DNA of 64,000 nucleotides from a bacterium. GTDB lineage: Bacteria > Oederibacteriota > CAKKQC01. The position numbers and the translations under genes are program-made. Shown in pieces: positions 11,801 to 23,800 of this stretch. The notes under the pieces are model-generated. The model saw nothing but the letters and a program-made list of their open reading frames with translations, ran no database searches and was not told the DNA's origin. Within the stretch, counting starts at the first letter, position 1. Every line of letters starts with the position of its first letter. Location of the stretch: positions 153,660 through 217,659 of the forward strand of contig CAKKQC010000040.1 of the NCBI GenBank assembly GCA_919901855.1. The letters run 5' to 3'.

Positions 11801-14800
11801 TCGTCGCCGGGGGGGCGAGCGGTTCCGGTAACTACATCTGGCGCACGTCGGACGGCGGCCAGTCCTGGGTCGTGACCGGATCGGCGACCCAGGCGGTGCG
11901 CGCCCTGGCCTTCACGACATCGTGGACCGGGTTCGCGGCCTCGCTCAACGGGGAGGTGTACCGGACGGACACCGCCGGCGCCTCTTGGACGCTCCTGCCG
12001 ACTGCCGTCTCCGAGAACCTGAACGGCATCTCGGCCGTCGAGGTCTCGCCCGGCGTCGAGCATGTCTGGGCGGTAGGGGCGGCCGGCCGGGTGATCAAGT
12101 CCGTGAACGGCGGGGCGGGCTGGGGGACCTACGTGCTGGGATCGGGCAAGGCCGACATGGAGGATGTCGCATTCGGGGGGCCGGACGTGGGGTGGATCGT
12201 GGGAGCCCCGGCGGATGCCTTCATGACGAACGCCGGCGGCGACACCGCGGTCGAATGGGTGAACATGACGGTCGGCGGGGCGGCCAAGTACGGCGTGACG
12301 TTCACGGACACGGTGTCGGGATGGATCACGGGGAGCCGGTCGGGGGTCGTTGACGGGATCATCAAGATGACCAAGAACTCGGGTCTCACCTGGGCGGATG
12401 AGGCGACTCGCAGCTACCTCTCGATCAGCACCGGTCCCCGGAGTTTCCGCCAGTCGGCGTTCGCCGGGGTGGCGGACGGGTGGGCGGTCGGGGAGAAGGG
12501 GATCGTCGTCCGCCGGACGCAGGACGATCCGCCCGTGCCCCCGCTGGACCTCAGCGCCCGGGCGGGAAGCGATCGCGTCAACCTCTCGTGGTCGGAGGCC
12601 ACCCCGGGCACCTACCCGCTGTCCGGGTACATGGTCTACCGTTCCACGTATACGGGCGGCGGCTACGACCGCATCCAGAGGCTCTACGATCCGCTGACGA
12701 CGACGTTCACGGACTTCGGCGTGACCGTCTCCTTGCGAGTGTATTACGTCGTCCGCGGGTACGACACCGACGGTATCGAGAGCGCGAACTCGAACGAAGC
12801 GAATGCGATGCCGTCCGGGGGATTGCCCAATCCCCCCGGGGCTCCGTCGGCGCTGACAGGCAAGCCGATGGACGCGATGGCCCGGCTCGTGTGGCGGCCA
12901 TCACCGGTGGGCACGTACCCGGTCTCCGGCTACCAGGTGTATCGGGCTACCTACTCCGGTTTCGCGCTGGCCGGCGGCACCTACATCGGACGGACTTGGG
13001 GCTTGAGCGCGACGGGCTACCTCGATTCGCCCCTCGTGAATGCGACGCCGTACTACTTCCGCGTACGGGCGCTCGACGACCAGGCGACACCGAACTACAG
13101 CCTGCCGTCGGGCGAGCTCTTCGTCCTCACCTTCCGGCCACCCCTGCCGAACCTGGTTTGGACCCAGGGCGCTCCGGCCCTGTTCACGCACTACATGCCG
13201 GCGGTCGCGGAGCTGGACGGATACGTCTACGCGGTCGGGGACGGCACAAACTGGAGCCAGAAGACCGAACGGTATCATCCCGGCACCGGGGTCTGGACGG
13301 AACTTGGCGACCTCGACAGCGGACGCAGCGGGCCGGGCCGGTTCGAGGTCGCGGCATTGGGCGGGACGCTGTACGCGCTCGATCCGTACGGCGGCAGCTC
13401 GGTGGAGCGCTTCGATCCGGCGACGGGTAAGTGGATCCTGACCGGGGTCGCGATCGCGGGGACGCGGACCCGGTTCGACTACGCGGGAGACGCGCTGGGC
13501 GGGAGCTTCTACTTCTTCGGTGGTTCCATGTCCATCCTGACCGACAAGCAGGTGGACTCGTTCACGGTGCCGGCCGCGTACACGGCGCATCCGAACTGGA
13601 CTTTCTCCCGCAGCGGCTACGACGCCACGACTTTCGGGTCCCGGATATACGTGACCGGCGGGAGCGAATACACTAGCCTGAGCCGGGTCGAGGCCTACGA
13701 TCCTGGTGCCGAGTCGTGGACAATGCGCGAGCCGATGCCCACGGGGCGGTATGGACTCCGCACGGAGAGGCTGGGCGGGCTCATCATCGCGATGGGCGGC
13801 ATGTCCTGCACCGGCGTGGTCGAGGCCTACGATCCCAAGGCCGATATCTGGTACCGCGGGTTCAAGGCCATGCCCGTGAGCGGCGATAACTTCGGGTCCG
13901 TCGTCGTCGGCGGCAAGGTCCGGGCGGTGGGCGGGGTGACCTCGTCGTCGTTCAATGGCGAGGCGCGCATCCTGGAGGCAGTCGGCGGACCGGGCCGGGT
14001 CGGTCTGCAGTGGGAGTACCAGCCGGGGACGTGGCCGATCGCGCAATTCCGGATCTGGCGGGCGACGTACTCGGGGGGTCAGAACCTCCTGGGCGCGCCG
14101 CAGTTCCCGATGGCGGGAACGGCGACGGCGACCGTGGACTCGGCGGCCGTGGACGGCATCACCTACTTCTACGTCATGGACGCGGTGGACACCCGGGGCA
14201 ACCGGAGCCCTATGTCGCCGGAGGTGTACGCCGCGGCGTTCGTCCCGCCTTCGGCGCCCGCGTCCGCGGTCGTGTCGGACGCGGGGGATGCGTATCTCGA
14301 AATCCAGTGGTCGCCGTCGGTGCCCGGGTCCTTCCCGATAGACGGATACAACGTCTACCGCGGAGGTTTCCCCGGGGGGCCCTACTCGCTCATCGCGTCC
14401 GTTTCCGGGGCGTATGCGACGACGTACACGGATGCCGGGATCCTGAACGGTTTCCCCCGGTACTACGTGATCCGGGCGCGGGACAGCCAGCCCGCCCCGC
14501 TCCCCCCTGCGCTGAGCGGTCCCTCTCCCGAGGCGTGGGGGACTCCGGCGGCGCCGCCCCTGCTCGGGCTGGAGTGGCGTTTGCGGTCGAAGATGGCCGC
14601 GGCCCGGAAGGGGTTCGCCCTCGGACTCATCGACGGCAAGATCTACGTGGCCGGCGGCGAGGGTGCCATGTTCGGCAACGACGTCCCCACTGTCGAGGTC
14701 TTCGACCCGTTCACGAACAAGTGGAGCCCCCGCAGCAACCTCGGATTCACGTCCCGGAAATGGCTCTCCTCCGCCGTATGGGGCGGCCGCCTCTACACGT

Positions 14801-17800
14801 TCGGCGGTGACATCGCGAACCTGCCCCAGACGACCGTCGAGGCCTATGACCCCGCGACAGACAGCTGGTCGGCCAAGTTCCCCCTGCCCCGCGCGCGCGA
14901 GAAAACCGGGGCAGCGCAACTCGGCGGCCTGGTCTACGTCACGGGAGGGGCTCCGCCGGGGTTCATGGGGAACACGTGGATGGACATCTACAATCCCGCG
15001 TCGGACACTTGGCAGGCGTTCCCTTCCGATATTCCGACGGCCCGGTCGTACCACATCAGCGACGTGCAGGACGGCCGGGTGTGGCTGGTCGGGCACGAGT
15101 CGATGACGTTGACACCCTACGATGCCCTCGATCCGGCCACCGGCACGTGGCGGACCTACGACGACGAGGGAATGCTGACACCCGGGGGCATGACCCAGCA
15201 CAGCCACAACTTCTTCGGCGGCAACTGGCAGGACAAGATCCTGATCATCGGCGGCACATCGGGCGGCCCGGCCAGCCCCATCGTGGACGTCTACTACCCG
15301 CGCGGGCGGACCATGCGGCGGACCGGGGACCTGAACGTGCCCCGCGGGCTCGGCCGGCTGGTTACCACGGAAGTCGGCAAGGTCTACGCGGTCGGCGGCG
15401 ACATGAACCCGACGACATCCGACGACTGCGAAGAGGGCCGGTCGCTGATCGTCAGGAACCGGAACGGGAACGCGATCGACCTGCGATGGGTCCACCAGAA
15501 GGGGACGAACAGCATCCTGAACTATCAGGTGTTCCGCGCGACCTTCTGCGGCGGCGGCACGCTCTACCAGCGGGTCGCGGCGCTGGATGCCCTGAATGTG
15601 CCGCCCGCGACGCAGACGACGAGCCTGTACGCGGACCTCACCGTAGTCCCCGGCACCTGGTATTACTACCAGGTCAGGATCACGGACAACGCGGGCAAGA
15701 GCGCGATCACGAACGAGGACTGGGCACTCGCGGCGGTTCCGCCTTCGGCGCCGACGAATCTGACCGTCCTGACCGAGGGGTCGCGGTTCCTGATCTTGAG
15801 CTGGGCGCCTTCGGCCAGCGGCGGCACCTACGGGATCACGCGGTACGCCGTGTACCGGAGCACCGGGTCGGACGGGCCGTTCATGCCGGCGGGGACCACG
15901 CTGGACGCGGGGACCACGGCGTTCATCGACATGTTCCTGACCGACGGCGTCAGATACACGTACGCGGTCGCGGCGCAGGACGCCGCGGACCCGGCGAACG
16001 AGGGGGCGTGGTCGGCCACGAACTCGGGGGAGCCCTACGAGCCGCCCGCGCCGTTCATCGTGGCCTGGACGGCTCTCCCGTCGCTGAACACGGCCCGGTG
16101 GGGCCACGGGCTCGCGGCCTGGAACAACCAGTTGTACGCGTTCGGCGGCGACGGCGGGGCCGGCACGCTTGCCTCGATGGAAGTCCTCAGCCCGCTCGCG
16201 TTCGGCTCGCCGTGGGTCCCGCTGGCGCCGTCGGGCGTGCCGTTCGTCGCCCGCCGGCTGTTCGGATGCACCCTCCGGGACGGCAAGTTCTGGGTCGTGG
16301 GCGGCAACAGCGGGCTCTCGGTCACGCCCATCACGGCGATGCAGGTGTTCGACCCGTCGACGACCGGATGGAGCGACGTCGTGACGGCCGGATTCGACCC
16401 CATGGAGGGCTTCGGGATGGAGGCCGATCCGGTGACCGGCTGGCTGGTCGCGTTCGACGGGTACAACGGGTCCGGTTACTCGTACGAGCTCCAGTACCGG
16501 AACCCGGTCTCGTCGGGCTGGACCGTGATAAGCAATCCCATGTTCGGCGGCTGGCCGGCGCGGTCGAGGCTCGGGAGCGCGACGTCGGGGTTCAGTGCCT
16601 TCTTCTTCGGAGGCGACAACGGGAGCGCCCAGAACGCGGTCCAGGAGTACGTCTTCTGGCGGCAGGACCTCGTCGACCACCAGTGGATGCCGGTGGCGAC
16701 GGCGGGGCCCGCGGGGGCAACCCTCGTCTACCGCCCGTACGCGATCGGCGGCAACGGGCTGATCGCCGCGGGGACTACGCCCGTCATGGAGTACAACCCC
16801 TCGAAGCGGACCTGGGCCACCCGGGCGGCGCTTCCGGCGCCGCGCACGGACGCGCGCGCGGTGAACATGAACTTCAAGCTCTACGTGGTCGGGGGCCGGA
16901 CCGCGGTCGGCGGCGCGGCGCTGGCCTCCGCCTTCGAGGGGGAGCCCCTGCATGCCGTTCCCGGCGACGACGTCGTCGGCCTGAACTGGGGCGTCGAGGC
17001 CGGGACGTACCCGCTCGCGTCGTACAAGCTCTACCGGTCCACGAGTTCCCCGGAGAGCTGGGGGGGGCTCGGAGCTCCGGCCTACTCGTTCGGGCCGGGG
17101 ACCACTTCGTATACGGACGCGGCCGTCACGAACGGAAACGCCTACTTCTACATCGGCGTCGCCGACGACGTGCGGGGCCACCAGGGGCTGATGTGGGACG
17201 TCGCGACCCTCCCGATCAGCGCGCCGGCGAACCTCACCGCGGTCGCCGGGAGCTCGGCCATCGCGCTCTCGTGGGATCCGATCGCGAACCCCGACGGCGA
17301 GAACCTCATCGGCTACTCCGTGTTCCGGACGACGTACGCCGGGGTCGGGCTGATCGACATGCCCTCGGCCAGCCTTTACATGGCGGGCATGGTCAGCCGC
17401 AACCAGACCTGGTTCACGGATGTGGGGCTGACCAACGGCACCAAGTACTTCTACGTCGTGCGGGCGATCTCGTCCCAGACGTTCTGGGGCAACCCGTCGA
17501 ACGAGGCCTGGGCGACCCCGGCGTACATCCAGCCGCCGGGCGTCCCGCAAGACCTGGTGGCCACGCCGGGACTGGACCAGGTCGTGAAGCTGACCTGGAC
17601 GGCGTCGTGCGCCGGAGGCGCCGCGATCACGGGGTATCGGGTGTGGCGGACGACGATGCCCGCCACCAGCCCGAAGGTGACCGGTATCCAGATCGCGAGC
17701 GTAATCCTTCCGCAGTCCGCGACCGTCTTCATGATGCTCGTGGACCAGACGGCCTCCGCCGCCTTCGGCCGGACATACTACTACGCCCTCGATGCCCTCG

Positions 17801-20800
17801 ACGAGAACAAGCCGCCCACGCTGTCGGGCGAGTCGGCGGTGGCCTCCGCGATGCCGGGCGCCGGCTACTGGCGCATGGCGCGCGGCGATGTGGAGGGGAC
17901 GGGCCGGTCCCAGCTTGCGGACGGCCTGCGGACCTCGCTCGCCGTGGGCTGGTCGATCCCGACTTCGGGAACGGTCTGGGGAACGCCGGCCGTCAACGCG
18001 GCCGACGGGAGCCTGTACGTCACGGACGATGGCGCCCTGGGAGGATTCCTCTACCACATCGATGCGACGGGCGGGGTGCTCTGGAGCCCGGCGCTGCCGG
18101 TCGGGGGGGTAGGCACAGTGTCCTCGCCGTCGATCTCCTACGCGGACGAGTTCGGGACCGTGGATCGGATCTACGTGGGTGGACGCAGTGGTGCTGCCGG
18201 ATACCTCTACTCATTCGACAACGCCGGCGTCCTCGTCTGGTCGCGCCTGCTCGGGGGGCCGGTGAACGCTTCACCTCTGCCCCTGCCGGGTGGTGGCGTG
18301 ATCGTCGGCGCGGACAACGGAGTCGTCCGGGCCTACCAGAGGGACGGTTCCATCGCGTGGACCGCGAACCTGCCGGGAGCGATCGTCGGGGCCGTTGGCT
18401 TCGTCAACGATGCGATCGTGGTCGGGTGCGGCGACTGGAACCTGTACGGCCTGCGGCCCGACGACGGTCTCGTGCTCGGGTCGATCGCGCTGACGGGGAC
18501 CCCGTCCGGGTTCTCCGCCGACCCGGTCCGCAAGCATTTGTACGTTGCGACCCGGGGCGGACGCCTGCACGACGTGGATGTCAACGTCGGGCCGACAATC
18601 GCCTGGACGGGGAACGCGGGCGGCGCCTTTGTCGGGGCGCCCGCCTTCGACCAGACGACGGGGAACGTCTTCGCCGCCTGCACGGACGGCCTCGTCTACG
18701 GGTTCAACGTCGCGGATCCGGCCGGCACGTTTGCGTCGGAGGATACGGGCGCGCCCATCCTCTCGTCGATCGCGGTCGCGGCCAAGGGCCGGCTCTATTG
18801 GACCGACGAGGCCGGTCGCGCGGTGGAGGCGGCTGGTCCCGGGGTGGGCCTGTCGGTCTGCGCGCCCGCGGGCGCCGGGCCGTTTGGGACCGCGTCGCCG
18901 GCGCTGTGGCAGGACGGATCGGGCCGGGGGCGGGTCTACGCGGGTTCGCGGTCCCAGGCCGTCCACGCGTTCGTGGACGCGCCGGGCCGGCCGCAGGGGC
19001 TGGTCGCGACGACGCTGCCGGGGGCGGTACGGCTAGACTGGACCGTTTCCGTCGCGGGCTTCTACCCGGTCTCTGGCTACACGGTCTGGCGGGCGACCTG
19101 CGCGGCCTGCCCGGCGTCGTGGGCGGGGTACACGCCTGATGCCCTGTCCACCACGTGGGCCGACACGACCGTCGCCCCGGCGACGCCGTACTGGTACAGG
19201 TTGTACGCCTACGACGACAGTCCGTACCTGAACCCGAGCCTCGCGGCGACGGTGACGGGCACCTCGGGCGGGGCATGCGCGCCCAGCTTGACCCTGAAGG
19301 CCCGGAATCCCGAGCCGCTGTACGTCAACTGCTCGGAACAGCAGCTCTGGCGCGTCGCGTTCAGCAATCCCGGGGCGTCCACGGTCTTCAACCTCACGAT
19401 CACGGCGAAACTGCCCCAGCTCGCGGAGCGCTACTACGCGGTCGAGTCCTTCAGCGCGACGCTGACCGGCGGGGCCGCCATCACGGCCTCGGCATGGGCC
19501 CAGTTCGCGGGGTACACGCCTGGCGAGCCGACGCTGGGGACCACGACGGATCCCCTGTACCTGCGCTGGACGGTCGGGGCGCTGGGACCGGGCCGGAGCG
19601 GGGAGGTCTCGTTCCGGACGATCGCGGCGTGCAACCCGCCGGAGGCCCTCCTCGAGGTGATGGTGTCCGCCACGATGTCGTGCGACCCGGGCGGCGTCTC
19701 CCAGTTCGTTGTGCCGTACAGCGACACGGCGACCGGCAAGCGCATCGAGCCGCCGCTGTACGCCTTGAGGTTGCGATCGGCTCCGGGGATGGCTGCGACT
19801 CCGTTTGACATGGACACTGACAGTGCCGGCAACGTGTATGTCGTCGGGCGGGAGGCGAGCGCCGCCGGGGACATCAACGGACGAATCTGCAAGTTCAACC
19901 CATCCGTGGCGGCGCAACTGGCAACGACGACCTACGAGGGCACCGCCGGCGGTACCGGCGAGGCCCTGGGGGTTGTCGTGGATGCCGGCGGCAATCCAAT
20001 CGTGGCGGGGTACGAGAACATGACCCTGGGCGGATACAACTGGCGTATCCGCCGGTACGATCCGTCCTTGACGGCCGTGCTGGCCTCCACGACCTACGAT
20101 GCGCCGAACGGTGGATCCGACCGGGCGATCGCGATCGCGCTCGATGCATCGGGCAATGTATTCGTGGGAGGCAAGGAGGACGGGCCCGGTGGCCAGGACG
20201 AGTGGAGTCTTCGCATGTACAACCCGGCACTGTCGGTTCTGCTGGGCGCGACCATCTGGGGCGGGGCCGATGCGCTCGACGACCAGGTCGAGTCTCTCGC
20301 CCTCGACGCCTCCGGAAACGTGTACGCGGCCGGCCTCGAGACCACCGTGGCCGCCGGTAACAACTGGCGCATACGCAAGTACGGCCCCGGGCTCGCGACG
20401 CTGCTTGCCTCGACGAACTTCGATGGTTCGGCAGGAGGCAACGACGAAGCGCGGGAGATCCTCGTGGACGCCGCCGGATTCGTCTACGTGGCGGGCTGGG
20501 AACTCGCCGCCGCGGGTGGCAATAACTGGCTGATCCGCAAGTACGATGCATCGCTCTCGACGGTGCTGGCGATCGCCTCCTACAACGCGCCGACGAACGG
20601 CTCGGACCGCCTCTACGGTGCGGCACTCGACCGTGCCGGGAACCTCGTCCTGGCCGGGAAGGAAGACGGTCCCGGAGGCGTGGACAACTGGTCCCTGCGC
20701 CGCTACGACAATGCGCTCAATTTCCTGGACGGCCTCACGCACGACGGCATTGCGGCCGATGAGGATAATCTGATGGCCGTTCGTCCGTTCGGCTCCGGCA

Positions 20801-23800
20801 CGGTGTACGTGACGGGACTCGAGACGGTGCGCGGCGGCGAGAGCCAGGCAGCCGTGGCACGCTATGTCCTGGGGTCGTGGTATCCGCCCGCCGCCAGTAT
20901 CGGCCTGACCGCCACCGCAGGGCTGTCCCTGGTGACGCTCGCATGGACGCCCGCCGTGCCGGGGACGCGTTCCGTCTCCGCCTATCGGATCTACCGACAG
21001 ACCTTCGCGGGTGTCATTCCTGGAGAGGGCGGATTCCTGGCCCAAGTGGACGGCGCGACGGTCAGCGCCTACTCGGACTCGACGGTGGCTGGCGGAACGA
21101 CCTACTTCTACCGCGTGCTCGTCGTGGATCTGGCGGGGGCCGCGTCCGTTCCCTCCATGGAGTCTGCCGCCACACCACTGGCCGCGTGCGTGCCGAACCT
21201 GACGCTCAAGGTGCGGAACCCGGAGCCGTTGTACGTGAACGGCGGCGAGGTCCAGCTCTGGCGGATCGCATTCAGCAATTCCGGCGCGCAGACCGTGTTC
21301 AACCTCACGGTCACGACCGCCACCGGCGGGTTCTTCTCGCAGACGTACTCGGCCGGGCCGTCGCTGAGCGTCACGGTCACGGGCGGAGGCTCGCTGGCGT
21401 CCGCCGCCTGGTCCTCGGACGGGATCGCCTGGACGCCGGGGGAGTGCTCCGGCGGGTGCGGCGGGCCGCTCCAGCTCCGGTGGGTGGTGTCTCCGCTGGG
21501 CCCGGGCCGGAGCGGCGAGCTCTCCTTCCGGACGACGATGCTGGGCGGCGGGGAGCAGGCGGTCGACGTGACCGTGTCGGCCACGATGTCGTGCGACCCC
21601 GCCGGGTTGGCTGGTGCAGTCCTGTCCTATTCCGACACGGCCACGGGCAAGCGCATCGAGCCGCCGCTCATGGCGCTCCGTTCTTACGACGGCCCGGCGA
21701 GCGGGGTCGATATCGCCCACAGCGCGGCGACCGATGCGGCGGGAAACGTCTATGTGGCGGGCCGTGAGGCGGGCCTTGTCGGGCTCGCTAACTGGCGGGT
21801 GCGTCGTTACGATCCGGAGCTGTCCGCGGTGCTGTCGTCGACGGATTTCGACGGACCTGGAAGCAACAGCGAAGCCGCGTACGACGTGGCAGTGGACGGG
21901 GCGGGCAATGTCCTGGTCGCCGGTTCGGAATTCGATTTCGCGGGGGGGGGCAATTGGCGGATCCGGAGATACGACCCGACGCTCACGGCGCTCCTATCGT
22001 CGGCCGTCTACAACGGTCCAGGCAACACCAACGACTCCGCCTACGGCCTGGCCATCGACGGCGCGGGCAATGTCGTGGTGGCGGGATACGAAACGGGCAG
22101 TGTCGGCGGCACCAACTGGATGGTGCGCAAGTACGACGCGACGCTCGGGACGCTTATCGCAGCGACCGATTACAACGGCCCGGGGAACGCGGGCGATTTC
22201 GCCTACAGCGTGGCGGTGGACGCGAGCGGCAATGTGGTGGTCGCGGGATCCGAGACGGGCACCGTCGGCGGTACGAACTGGTCGGTGCGAAAGTACGACC
22301 CCATGCTCGCGGTGCTGCTCGGGTCCACCGACTATGACGGACCGGCTGGGGGCTCCGACATCGCCCGCAGGCTGGTGGTGGATGGCGCGGGAAATGTGGT
22401 GGTCGTTGGCCGCGAAGCCGGTAGTGCCGGAGGCGTCAACTGGCGGATTCGCCGTTACGATCCATCGCTGACGGTCCTGCTGTCCACGACCGACTATAAC
22501 GGCCCAGGCAATCTGTCGGACGATGCATGGACGGTGGCGCTGGATGGAGTCGGAAACCTGGTGGTGGCCGGGTCCGAGTGGGGTGCCGTGGGCGCCAATA
22601 ACTGGCGGATTCGCAAGTACGACAGCGCCCTCAACCTGATCGACTCGCAGGCCCACGACGGCCTGGTTGCCGGTGGTACCGAGGTGGCGGGCTACAGGAT
22701 TGCGGTCGTCGGGAGCGCGACCGTGTATGTCCCGGGCCAGGAGGACGTGCGGGACGAAGGCACGAACTTCATGATAGCGCGATACGAACTCGCCTCTTTC
22801 TTCCCGCCGGCCACCCCGGCGGGGCTGACGGCATCGGGGTACGTCGGATATGTCGGTCTCCAGTGGACGCCGGCGGCGGCGGGAACCCGGGCCGTCTCGG
22901 GCTACCGGGTCTTCCGTCAGACGTTCGCCGGGGTGCAGGGCAGCGGCCTGCTGGTCGATCTGGCGAATGTGACCACGAGCACGTACAACGACGCGAGCGC
23001 GATTCCGGGGACCCCGTACTTTTACCGCGTCCTCGCCGTGGACTGGATGGGGGCGGAATCCGGACTCTCGATGGAGGCGACAGGCTCGCCGCTGGCCGTG
23101 TGCGTACCGAGTCTGACGCTCAAGGCCAGGAACCCGGAGCCGCTGTACGTGAGCGCAGGCGAGCAGCAGTTGTGGCGGATCGCTTTCAGCAATTCGAGCG
23201 TCCAGACCGTATACAACCTCACGATCACGACCCAGGCGGGCTCGTTCGGCGAGCGCACGTACGTGCCCGCGTCCTTCAGCGTGACGGTGGCAGGGGCCAC
23301 GGTCACGGTTGCGCACACGACGAACATGGCGGCGGCGTGGGCCCAGGTCGAGCCGCCCGCGCCGCAGACCGATCCCCTGTACCTCCGTTGGGTGATCTCC
23401 TCGCTGGGGCCGTCCCAAAGCGGAGAGCTTTCATATAGAACGACGGCGATCGCAGGCCTCGAGATGGCGTATGCCACCGCCGTGACGGCGACCATGGCGT
23501 GCGATGCGGGCGGGCTATCCGGCGTGTCCCTGTCCTACTCGGACACCGCCACGGGCAAGCGCATCGCCCCGCCGTTGATGGCCCTGCGGACGTACAACGG
23601 TCCCGTGAGTGCCGGGGACTACGGCAACGCGGTGGCGGTGAGTCCCGCCGGCGATGTCTTCGTCGCCGCGAGGGAGAGCGGGCTCGCGGGCGGGTTCAAT
23701 TGGCGGATCCGGAGTTACGACGCCACGTTGGGAACGCTGCTGGCCAGCACTGACTACAACGGGCCGGCGAACGTCAGCGACGAGACGACGGGCATCGCCG

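Noticed and set aside
12901..18057. Minus-strand open frame of 1,718 codons inside the giant gene
   Set aside because: It is antisense to clear Fn3 and Kelch repeats, has an Arg/His/Gly-rich composition typical of GC-driven shadow frames, and shows no domain.
14976..19139. Plus-strand open frame of 1,387 codons in another phase
   Set aside because: Shadow frame of the giant gene: Arg-rich, no domain, no signal peptide.
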